Part shown: one piece after another, positions 15,048 to 22,574 of the stretch
How the letters are laid out: the number at the start of each line of letters is the position of its first letter
Numbering within the stretch: the stretch's first letter is position 1
Assembly (NCBI RefSeq): GCF_010119615.1
Contig: NZ_QOVG01000003.1
Span: forward strand, 124,001 to 188,000
Direction of reading: 5' to 3'
Length of the DNA: 64,000 nucleotides
Origin: Pseudoxanthomonas gei
GTDB taxonomy: Bacteria > Pseudomonadota > Gammaproteobacteria > Xanthomonadales > Xanthomonadaceae
The notes under the pieces: model-generated
Database searches by the model: none
The model's input: only the letters and a program-made list of their open reading frames with translations
Told to the model about the DNA's origin: nothing
Position numbers and translations under genes: made by a program

Positions 15048-16295
15048 TCAGAGATTCTTCCGCGCCGGCAACAGCAGGTTGCCGAACAGCAGCCCCGCTA
15101 CCAGCGCCATGACGATGTTCACCACCGCCATCAGCGCCGTGTTGCCCACCACCACGTCCTGCTGCTGCATCAGGCTGATCACCCCGCGCAGTGAATTGCT
15201 GCCGGGCACCAGCATGATGATGCCCGGCACCCGGATGATCGCGCCGGGCTTGTTGGCCCAGCGTGCGAACAGGTTGCCAGCCGCGGTGATCGCCAGCGCC
15301 GACAGGAAGATGCCGACCGGGCTGCCCCAGGCCTCGCCCGCGAAGCGCGAGATCAGGTAACCGCAGATCGCCGCCGCCATCACCCAGCCGTAATCGCGCC
15401 GGTGGGCCTTGAACAATACCGCGAACGCATAGGCTGCCAGCACCAGCGAAGTCCATTCCACCCAGTCCGGCTGCGGCCGCAGCGCGCGCACTTCCGGATA
15501 CAGCCCGCACAGCTGGGCCAGGGTCAGCGCGATCAGCGTTCCCACCGTCAGTTTGAGGATGGTGGCGATGGCGCCGGCGAATCGCGCCGTGCCTGAAACC
15601 AGATGCCCGCTGGTCAATTCGTTGACCGCATTGGTCAGGGTCATGCCGGGCAGCAGCACCACCAGCGAAGCGATGATCACGCTGTTGAGGTTGAGTGGCT
15701 GGATGAAGGTGGACACCAGCACCGCGACGATGCCGGCCACCAGCGCCGAGACCGCGTCGCTGGCTTCGCGCAGGCGCGGCCGGTGCTCGTTCAATACCGA
15801 CTGCACGCCGATCAGCAGGCCGATCACGGTGGCGGTGGCGATGTCGATCCACGGCAGGCGCCACAGCCCGGCCACGGCGCCGGAGGCCAGCGCGAACGCC
15901 AGCAACTGGGTCGCGCGCCAGCGCAGGCTGGGCTTGCTGTCCAGCGAGCGCAGCGCGGTGTGGCCCTGGGCGATGCTCATGGCGCCACCGGCCACGGCCT
16001 CGGCAATACGATCCGATTCGCCCAGCTTGTAGAGGTCGTTCTCGCCCGGCGCCAGGCGGATGACCCGGGTGGTGTCGCTGGCACCGAGCGGGCGCGAGGG
16101 ATCGCTGAAGCTGAGGATCAAGCCGGTGGGATTGGACCAGGGTTCGCAGTCAAGGCCGAGCCGGGTCGACAGCGCGACCACCGCGCCTTCCAGCCGTTGC
16201 GCGGTGGTGCCATAGGTGTGCAGGCGGCTGGCGGTTTCGCAGACGAAGGCGATCCGCTGTGCATAGGTGGCGGTAGGCGTGGTGGCGTGCGACAT
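15048..16295 (-). CDS. ThrE-family threonine/serine exporter-like membrane protein
   Basis: 415 residues with both halves of the ThrE (DUF1212/DUF3815) architecture in one chain. The N-terminal cytoplasmic part contains LHTYGTTAQRLEGAVVALS and MSIAQGHTALRSLD; about ten TM helices follow from residue 130. The family exports small neutral amino acids such as threonine by proton-driven transport, but the substrate here is inferred from the family only. The ATG at 16295 fits the conserved YAQRIAFVCETASRL start. It is divergent from mlaE. Confidence 0.82.
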   Translation of the reverse strand: MSHATTPTATYAQRIAFVCETASRLHTYGTTAQRLEGAVVALSTRLGLDCEPWSNPTGLILSFSDPSRPLGASDTTRVIRLAPGENDLYKLGESDRIAEAVAGGAMSIAQGHTALRSLDSKPSLRWRATQLLAFALASGAVAGLWRLPWIDIATATVIGLLIGVQSVLNEHRPRLREASDAVSALVAGIVAVLVSTFIQPLNLNSVIIASLVVLLPGMTLTNAVNELTSGHLVSGTARFAGAIATILKLTVGTLIALTLAQLCGLYPEVRALRPQPDWVEWTSLVLAAYAFAVLFKAHRRDYGWVMAAAICGYLISRFAGEAWGSPVGIFLSALAITAAGNLFARWANKPGAIIRVPGIIMLVPGSNSLRGVISLMQQQDVVVGNTALMAVVNIVMALVAGLLFGNLLLPARKNL

Positions 16296-16404
16296 GCAGG
16301 TAGTCTAGAGCTTGCCACGGCGTGGTGGACCGGGCGGCCTGCATGCGGATCGGTATGCTCACCCTGAGGCAACCGCCTGCCTGTATGCTCGCCCTCGCGC
16401 CAAT

Positions 16405-17520
16405 ATGACCCCGACCGACGCCCGCCCCCGCTTTGAAACAGACGACGCCGATCCCTCGCGGGTACGGCTCGCGGGGCAATGGACGCTGGCCACCGCACTG
16501 CAGGTCGCAGAGCGACTGCGCGAAATCCCGGCCGCTGCCAGGGTCATCGATGCGACCGGCATTTCCCGCATTGATTCGGCCGGCGTGCTGCAGTTGCTGC
16601 GGCATGCCGCGCGCAATGAGATCGCAATGGACGACCTGCAGTTCCGCGAGGAACACCAGGCCCTGGTGTCGACCATCGAAGACGTGGCCGACGACCGTCC
16701 GAAGAAAAAACGCGACTACGGCTTCATCGCCGCGCTGGGGCGCCTGGGCTACCAGGTGCAGGACAACGCCAAGGAAATGATGTCGCTGGTCAGCTTCACC
16801 GGCGAGAACCTGGTGAAGATGTTCCGCACCCTGAAGGAGCCGCGGCGCCTGCGCGTCACCGCCACCGTCTTCCACATGGAACAGGTGGGCCTGGACGCCG
16901 TGCCGCTGGTGATCCTGCTGTCCTACCTGGTCGGCGCGGTGATCGCCTTCCTCGGCTCGACCATCCTGCGCGACTTCGGTGCCGAGATCTACGTGGTCGA
17001 ACTGGTCAGCATCGCCTTCCTGCGGGAGTTCGCAGTGCTGCTGACTGCCATCGTGCTGGCCGGGCGCACCGCCAGCGCATTTACCGCGCAGATCGGCGCC
17101 ATGCAGAGCCGCGAGGAAATCGACGCGATCCGCACCCTGGGCCTGGACCCGATCGACCTGCTGGTGATCCCTCGCGTGCTGGCTCTGTTGATCACCCTGC
17201 CCCTGCTGACCTTCATCGCGATGATGGCGGGCCTGGCCGGCGGCATCACCGTCGGTGCGTTCGACCTCGGCATCCCGCCGCAGATGTACCTGGCGCGCAT
17301 GCACGAGACCCTGGAAGTACGGCATTTCTTCGTCGGCATGTCCAAGGCGCCGGTGTTCGCGCTGATCATCGGACTGATCGGCTGCCTGGAAGGACTGCAG
17401 GTGGAAGGCACCGCGCAATCGGTCGGCGAACGCACCACCTCCAGCGTGGTGCAGACCATTTCGCTGGTGATCATCCTCGATGCGCTGGCCGCGTTGTGGT
17501 TCATGAAGATGGATTGGTAG
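16405..17520 (+). CDS. mlaE: MlaE-family ABC transporter permease with N-terminal STAS domain
   Basis: 371 residues. Residues about 15-95 form a STAS domain (the MlaB-like fold) containing VIDATGISRIDSAGVLQLL. The rest is the MlaE permease with about five TM helices and the conserved VLLTAIVLAGRTASAFTAQIG and EIDAIRTLGLDPID stretches. MlaE is the inner-membrane permease of an ATP-driven MCE phospholipid transporter that maintains outer-membrane lipid asymmetry. The fused STAS replaces a separate MlaB. I chose the ATG at 16405, since upstream in-frame sequence is low-complexity. mlaF, mlaD and a PqiC-like lipoprotein follow. Confidence 0.9.
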   Translation: MTPTDARPRFETDDADPSRVRLAGQWTLATALQVAERLREIPAAARVIDATGISRIDSAGVLQLLRHAARNEIAMDDLQFREEHQALVSTIEDVADDRPKKKRDYGFIAALGRLGYQVQDNAKEMMSLVSFTGENLVKMFRTLKEPRRLRVTATVFHMEQVGLDAVPLVILLSYLVGAVIAFLGSTILRDFGAEIYVVELVSIAFLREFAVLLTAIVLAGRTASAFTAQIGAMQSREEIDAIRTLGLDPIDLLVIPRVLALLITLPLLTFIAMMAGLAGGITVGAFDLGIPPQMYLARMHETLEVRHFFVGMSKAPVFALIIGLIGCLEGLQVEGTAQSVGERTTSSVVQTISLVIILDALAALWFMKMDW

Positions 17521-17538
17521 CGAGGTGAAGAGTGAAGA

Positions 17539-17637
17539 GTAAAGTCGCCCGCCGCGCGCTCTGCCAATGGGAAAGTGAAAGCGCGCGGCTTTCGCTTTTC
17601 ATTGGCCATTCGCAGGCGGCGCAGCCGCCGACTTCAC
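17539..17637 (+). repeat. MITE-like inverted-end element, copy 1 (between mlaE and mlaF)
   Basis: Bounded by GTAAAGTCG (17539-17547) and CGACTTCAC (17629-17637), inverted ends with one mismatch. It shares order and sequence with the element at 59564-59640 read on the minus strand: GTAAAGTCGCCCGCC, then GGAAAGTG, then GGCGCAGCCG(C/T)CGACTT. A subterminal GGCGGC-GCA-GCCGCC hairpin is conserved in both. No ORF. It interrupts the 138-base mlaE-mlaF gap. Orientation is arbitrary. Confidence 0.65.
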
Positions 17638-17658
17638 CATTGACCGCCTTCGACCGAC

Positions 17659-18477
17659 ATGCCCGATAACGCATCCCCTTCCCCCATCATCTCGGTTCGC
17701 GGGCTGACCAATCGTTTCGGCGAGCAGGTCGTGCACGAAGGCCTGGACCTGGACGTGCAGCGGGGCGAAATCCTGGGCGTGGTCGGCGGCTCGGGCACCG
17801 GCAAGTCCGTGCTGATGCGCTCCATCCTGGGGCTGCGCATACCCGATGCAGGCGAAATGGAGGTGCTGGGCACCGATGCGCGTTCCTCCCGCCTGGAGCA
17901 TCGACAGCACATCCAGCGCAATACCGGCGTGCTGTTCCAGGATGGCGCGCTGTTTTCGTCACTGACGGTCGGCGAGAACGTGCAGGTGCCGCTGAAGGAG
18001 CACCATGGCGAGCTGCCGGACAGTTGGCGCTATGAGCTGGCCCTGCTGAAGGTGAAGCTGGCCGGACTGCCTGCCGATGCGCTCAACAAACTGCCTTCGC
18101 AGCTGTCCGGCGGCATGCGCAAGCGCGCCGGACTGGCACGGGCGCTGGCGCTGGATCCACCGCTGCTTTTCCTGGACGAGCCCACCGCAGGGCTGGATCC
18201 GATTGGCGCGGCCGCCTTCGACCGCCTGATCCGCACGCTGCAACAGGCGCTGGGGCTGACCGTGTTCCTCATCACCCACGACCTGGACACCCTGTACGCT
18301 ATCTGCGACCGCGTTGCGGTGCTGGCCGACCGCAAGGTGGTGGTCAATGCGCCGATAGCCGAGGTCGAGAAGCTTGACCACCCGTGGGTGCAGGAATATT
18401 TCCACGGCCCACGTGCGCGCGCCGCGCGCGACGGCCGCGATGCCTACCTAGAAAGAACCAGAGCAGAGGCGCCCTGA
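17659..18477 (+). CDS. mlaF: MlaF-family ABC transporter ATP-binding protein
   Basis: 272-residue ATPase that powers the MlaE/MlaD lipid transporter. Walker A GGSGTGKSV near residue 43, Q-loop VLFQDGALFSSLTV, signature LSGGMRKRAGLARAL, Walker B LLFLDEPTAGLDP and switch His in LITHDLDTL are all present. FQDGALFSSLTV is characteristic of the MlaF/MCE-ATPase branch. It starts 138 bases after mlaE, the gap being filled by a repeat element, and is followed 5 bases later by mlaD. Confidence 0.93.
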   Translation: MPDNASPSPIISVRGLTNRFGEQVVHEGLDLDVQRGEILGVVGGSGTGKSVLMRSILGLRIPDAGEMEVLGTDARSSRLEHRQHIQRNTGVLFQDGALFSSLTVGENVQVPLKEHHGELPDSWRYELALLKVKLAGLPADALNKLPSQLSGGMRKRAGLARALALDPPLLFLDEPTAGLDPIGAAAFDRLIRTLQQALGLTVFLITHDLDTLYAICDRVAVLADRKVVVNAPIAEVEKLDHPWVQEYFHGPRARAARDGRDAYLERTRAEAP

Positions 18478-18482
18478 GAACC

Positions 18483-19409
18483 ATGGAAACCAAAGCCAAT
18501 TACGTCCTCATAGGGGCGTTCACCATCATCATCGCCGCGGCACTGCTGCTGTTCGGGCTGTGGGCGGCGAAGTATTCGTCCGAGCGCAGCTGGCAGCAAT
18601 ACGACGTGGTGTTCCGCGAGGCCGTGACCGGGCTCTCGGTTGGCAGCCCGGTGCAGTACAACGGTATCGCCGTGGGTTCCATCACCAAGCTCTCGCTCGC
18701 GCCCAACGACCCGCGCCAGGTGATCGCGCGGATCCGCCTGGAAGCCAGCACTCCGGTCAAGACCGATACCCGCGCCAAGCTGGCCATCACCAGCCTCACC
18801 GGGCCGTCCATCATCCAGCTCAGTGGCGGCACCCCGCAGGCGCAGGCGTTGACCTCAGTGGACAAGCGCGAAGTGCCCGTCATACAGACGGCGCCTTCGG
18901 CCCTGCAGAACATCACCGACACCGCCAACCGCATCGTCGAACGCCTTGACCAGGTGCTGAGCGACCAGAACGTCGCGCGCATCGGGGCCACCCTGGCGAA
19001 CCTTGAAACCATCAGCGGCTCGCTGGCCAGCCGCGACGAAGGCCTGCAGTCGCTGATCGCCAGCGCGCGCGATGCGGCCACCAACCTGGACCGCACACTG
19101 GATACCACCAACGGCACCATCCAGCGGCTGGACCAGAACCTGGTCAAGCAGTTGCCGCCGATATTGAGCAAGCTGGAAAGCACGCTGTCCAAGCTGGACA
19201 AGGCGGCCGGCAATGCGGATGCGATCCTCGGCGAGAACCGCGCCGCCATCAACAGCTTCGCCAGCGACGGGCTGGGCCAGCTAGGCCCCACCCTGTCGGA
19301 ACTGCGCAGCCTGATCCGCGACCTGCGCCAGGTCAGCGACCGCCTGGAAGGCAACCCGACGCGCTACCTGCTGGGCCGCGACGCACCCAAGGAGTTCGAG
19401 CCGAAATGA
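18483..19409 (+). CDS. mlaD: MlaD/MCE-domain substrate-binding protein
   Basis: 308 residues: one N-terminal TM helix (about 8-28), a single MCE domain (about 38-115, with VTGLSVGSPVQYNGIAVG), then a long helical segment (about 140-290) with repeated Leu/Ile spacing such as LEKTL-type heptads. MCE proteins form hexameric rings that carry lipids across the periplasm; a helical tail suggests a tube-forming variant rather than the short E. coli MlaD. The ATG at 18483 fits METKANYVLIGAF, the usual MCE start. The stop overlaps the lipoprotein start by 4 bases. Confidence 0.9.
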   Translation: METKANYVLIGAFTIIIAAALLLFGLWAAKYSSERSWQQYDVVFREAVTGLSVGSPVQYNGIAVGSITKLSLAPNDPRQVIARIRLEASTPVKTDTRAKLAITSLTGPSIIQLSGGTPQAQALTSVDKREVPVIQTAPSALQNITDTANRIVERLDQVLSDQNVARIGATLANLETISGSLASRDEGLQSLIASARDAATNLDRTLDTTNGTIQRLDQNLVKQLPPILSKLESTLSKLDKAAGNADAILGENRAAINSFASDGLGQLGPTLSELRSLIRDLRQVSDRLEGNPTRYLLGRDAPKEFEPK

Positions 19410-20047
19410 AACCCATGCGATCCGCCACGCTGTTCCTAGCCGCGTCCCTTTCAGTGACGCTGCTCGCCGGCTGCTCGGTGCTGGGCAGCAAGCAACGTGA
19501 CCCGGTGACGATCTACGCGCCGGAAGTAAAGGTTGCCGCCGACCCGGCCTGGCCTTCGGTGGCCTGGCAGTTGTCGGTTTCCAAGCCCACTGCAGCGCGC
19601 ATCGTCGACAGTGCCCGTATTTCGGTGCGACCGGTACCCGGCGAGTTGCAGGTCTACAAGGGCGTGAGCTGGTCGCAACCTTCCACCGACCTGGTTGAAA
19701 CCACCGTACTGCGTGCGCTGGAGGATTCCGGGAAAATCCCCGCCGTCGCCCGCGCCGGCAGTGGCGTCCGTGCCGACTACAAACTGGTCATGGACCTGCG
19801 CCGCTATGAAGCCGATTACGCCGGCAACGCGGTTCCCGCGGCCACCATCGAACTGACGGCCAAGCTGCTGCACGCCACTGACCAGCGCATCGTGGCCTCA
19901 CGCACTTTCCTGCAGGCCGAGCCTGCCGCCGGCACCGAGGTCGTACAGGTTGCGGCCGCGTTCGACCGCGCCCTGGAGAAGGTGGGAAGCCAGCTTGTCG
20001 GCTGGGTGCTTACCACCGGCGAGGCCGACGCACGCGCAAAACGCTGA
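19406..20047 (+). CDS. ABC-type transport auxiliary lipoprotein (PqiC-like)
   Basis: 213 residues with a lipoprotein signal (LSVTLLAGCSVLG, predicted lipidated Cys at about 24). The domain resembles the auxiliary lipoprotein family that includes PqiC: it has the SARISVRPVPGELQVYKGVSW and DLVETTVLRALEDSG segments, 20 residues or fewer each. It probably forms the outer-membrane part of this MCE transporter. The start overlaps mlaD by ATGA. No MlaC-type periplasmic shuttle is seen here, so this system may follow the Pqi plan. Confidence 0.82.
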   Translation: MKPMRSATLFLAASLSVTLLAGCSVLGSKQRDPVTIYAPEVKVAADPAWPSVAWQLSVSKPTAARIVDSARISVRPVPGELQVYKGVSWSQPSTDLVETTVLRALEDSGKIPAVARAGSGVRADYKLVMDLRRYEADYAGNAVPAATIELTAKLLHATDQRIVASRTFLQAEPAAGTEVVQVAAAFDRALEKVGSQLVGWVLTTGEADARAKR

Positions 20048-20065
20048 CCCGCAGTCTGTCTGCTC

Positions 20066-20677
20066 CTAGCTGGCGATCCGGCGAAAGGTCAGGTTGATGC
20101 GTTCGCCGACCGCCCGGGTCGTGCGCGGCAGTGCATGCCGGCAGTTCTGCTGGGTGTCGCCACGCATCACCAGCAGGCTGCCGTGCGGCAAGGCCAGCTC
20201 CAGCTTGCGCAAAGGCTCTTGGCGATGCTTCAACACGAAGCGCCGCGTCCCACCCAGGCTCAACGAGGCGATGACCGGCCGCGTGCCCAGCTCGCGCTCG
20301 TTGTCGGCATGCCAGCCCATGCAGTCGGCGCCGTCGCGATAGAGATTGGCCAGCACGCTGTTGAATTCGCAACCCAGTTCCTCCGCCAGCCGCTGGCGGA
20401 GGTCCGCAAGCGCCGCAGGCCACGGATGCGGCTGGAAGCGCACGCCCGAATAGGTGTAGGCCGTGCCCGCATCGCCTATCCAGCTGCTGAGGCGCGGCGA
20501 GCCCACTTCACGGCCGAACAGGCGGATGCGATGGGTTTCCCATTCAATGGTGTCGCGCAATACCTTGAAAAGCGCATCGGCCGGCGCGGAAGGCAGCCAC
20601 TGGGCCGCATACCAGAGTTCCGAACCTGGCAGCGCCGGCTCGCCACCATTCGCGGTCAAGGGACGCAGTACGGTCAT
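20066..20677 (-). CDS. alkB: AlkB-family alpha-ketoglutarate-dependent dioxygenase
   Basis: 203 residues. AlkB proteins oxidatively remove alkyl groups from DNA or RNA bases using Fe(II) and 2-oxoglutarate. The iron ligands are His123 and Asp125 (GWHADNE) and His181 (CRHALPRT), and the 2OG-binding arginines sit in ERINLTFRR. The length and the WHADNE motif match the short ALKBH2/3-like bacterial branch. I took the ATG at 20677 because the ORF upstream runs into unrelated sequence. It converges with the Mla operon and is divergent from the ETF-QO gene. Confidence 0.85.
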   Translation of the reverse strand: MTVLRPLTANGGEPALPGSELWYAAQWLPSAPADALFKVLRDTIEWETHRIRLFGREVGSPRLSSWIGDAGTAYTYSGVRFQPHPWPAALADLRQRLAEELGCEFNSVLANLYRDGADCMGWHADNERELGTRPVIASLSLGGTRRFVLKHRQEPLRKLELALPHGSLLVMRGDTQQNCRHALPRTTRAVGERINLTFRRIAS

Positions 20678-20757
20678 GCCGACATGCTCGCGGATTTGCC
20701 CCTTCCGGCGCAAACACTGAAAATGACCACAGCCAAGAACCAGCCACGGAGCAAGTG

Positions 20758-22395
20758 ATGAGCGATGTCGAAGCCGGCGTGATCCCACCTGACGCGATCG
20801 AACGCGACGTGATGGAATACGACGTCGTGACCGTCGGCGCGGGTCCCGCAGGCCTGTCTTTCGCCATTCGGCTCAAGCAGCTCAATCCCGCCATCAGCGT
20901 CTGCGTCATCGAGAAAGCCAGCACCATCGGCGCCCACATCCTGTCAGGCGCGGTGATCGAGCCCGGCCCGCTGGACGCGTTGCTGCCCGGTTGGCGCGAT
21001 GCGCCGCCCCCCGTATGCGTGGCGGCGACGGAAGACGAGTTCTGGCACCTCGGCAAGACCGGCGGCCGCAAGTTCCCGTTCGTGCCGCCCGGCATGAACA
21101 ACCATGGCAACTTCATCGTCAGCCTCGGCGCGATGTGCGCGTGGCTGGCGCCGCAGGCCGAAGCACTGGGCGTGGAGATCTACCCCGGCTTCGCCGCCTC
21201 CGAAACGCTGCACGATGCGCAAGGGAAAGTCATCGGCGTGCGCATCGGTGACATGGGCGTGGCCCGCGATGGTTCGCACAAGCCTGGCTACACCGCCGGC
21301 ATCGATATCCATGCCAAGGTCACCGTGCTGGCCGAGGGCGCGCGCGGGCACCTCACCAAGCGCCTGGTCAAGCAGTTCGCACTGGACCAGGACAGCGACC
21401 CGCAGGCTTATTCGATCGGCATCAAGGAGCTGTGGCAGGTGCCGGAAGGCCGCGTATTGCCTGGCAAGATCGTGCATACGCTGGGCTGGCCCGCCGACAA
21501 TCGCACCTATGGCGGCAGCTTCCTCTACCACCTGGACAACAACCAGATCGCATTGGGTTATGTGAGCGGACTGGATTACAAGGATCCCCAGTACAAGCCG
21601 TGGGAAGCCTTCCAGCAATGGAAGAACCATCCACTGATCGCACCGCTGCTGGAAGGCGGCACGATCCTGTCGGCTGGCGCGCGTGCGATCGTCACCGGCG
21701 GCTGGCAGTCGCTGCCCAAGGTGGAGATGCCGGGCGCCTTGCTGATCGGCGACACCGCCGGCCTGCTCAACGTGCCCAAGATCAAGGGCACCCACCAGGC
21801 GATCCGCAGCGGCATGCTGGCTGCCGAACACCTGGCGCAGTCGATGGATCCGGCGGGTTTCGATGCGAAGCTGCGCGCCTCCGATGCGATGAAGGAACTG
21901 CACGAGGTTCGCAATATCAAGCCCGGTTTCAAGAAGGGCCTGTGGCTGGGCATGTTGAACGCGGGTTGGGAAACGATGACCCGCGGGCTGTCGCCGTGGA
22001 CGCTCAAGGTGAAGCCGGACTGGTCCTCGCTGGACAGGGTCGGCGCGCACGAGGAACCCAAACGCGACTACGTGCAACGCACCCTGGCCCCGCGCGATCG
22101 CCTGCAGGGTGTGTACTACGCAGCCACCGAGCACGACGAAGACCAGCCGGTGCACCTGAAGGTCGCCGACACCTCCATCTGCATCACCCGCTGCAGCGAG
22201 GAATACGACAACCCCTGCACCCGCTTCTGCCCGGCCAACGTCTACGAGATCGTCGAGGACGCCGCCGGCAAGCGCCTGCAGATCAACGCCGCCAACTGCG
22301 TGCACTGCAAGACCTGCGACATCAAGGACCCGTACGAAATCATCACCTGGGTCACGCCGGAAGGCGGATCGGGGCCGAACTACCAGAACCTGTGA
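20758..22395 (+). CDS. electron transfer flavoprotein-ubiquinone oxidoreductase
   Basis: 545 residues. It passes electrons from reduced ETF to ubiquinone in the inner membrane. FAD site VTVGAGPAGLSFAIRL near residue 23; ubiquinone/membrane-binding middle; C-terminal [4Fe-4S] domain with cysteines in NPCTRFCPANVYEI and CVHCKTCDIKDPYEII. The ATG at 20758 (GGAG 6 bases upstream) is preferred over the GTG three bases earlier. Its partner ETF subunits, etfB and etfA, lie 5 kb further on. Confidence 0.95.
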   Translation: MSDVEAGVIPPDAIERDVMEYDVVTVGAGPAGLSFAIRLKQLNPAISVCVIEKASTIGAHILSGAVIEPGPLDALLPGWRDAPPPVCVAATEDEFWHLGKTGGRKFPFVPPGMNNHGNFIVSLGAMCAWLAPQAEALGVEIYPGFAASETLHDAQGKVIGVRIGDMGVARDGSHKPGYTAGIDIHAKVTVLAEGARGHLTKRLVKQFALDQDSDPQAYSIGIKELWQVPEGRVLPGKIVHTLGWPADNRTYGGSFLYHLDNNQIALGYVSGLDYKDPQYKPWEAFQQWKNHPLIAPLLEGGTILSAGARAIVTGGWQSLPKVEMPGALLIGDTAGLLNVPKIKGTHQAIRSGMLAAEHLAQSMDPAGFDAKLRASDAMKELHEVRNIKPGFKKGLWLGMLNAGWETMTRGLSPWTLKVKPDWSSLDRVGAHEEPKRDYVQRTLAPRDRLQGVYYAATEHDEDQPVHLKVADTSICITRCSEEYDNPCTRFCPANVYEIVEDAAGKRLQINAANCVHCKTCDIKDPYEIITWVTPEGGSGPNYQNL

Positions 22396-22475
22396 GGTCA
22401 ATCCCCGCACCGCGTCCAGTCCAGGGCCGCGCGGGGTATTTGGTTGCGGCCTGGGTATCCAAGCTTCGCAGGCAG

Positions 22476-22508
22476 AACGGGCTTGTCTCTCCGCAAGCCC
22501 GTTTTCTT
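22476..22508 (+). terminator. rho-independent terminator after ETF-QO
   Basis: 10-bp perfect stem (22476-22485 with 22494-22503), 8-base loop, followed by TTTTCTT. It ends the ETF-QO transcript and faces the converging metalloprotease gene. Confidence 0.85.
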
Positions 22509-22574
22509 CAGGCGGCATGGCCAAGCCGCAGTTGACGGGGAGCGCAAGCGGAACCTGATGTCGGCTCCTGTTGC

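Noticed and set aside
14781-15194. 137-residue ORF after proS (FFWLLFFAVQRKVTRAKRG segment)
   Set aside because: Lies in hairpin-rich repeat sequence, lacks an RBS and overlaps the thrE-like gene end.
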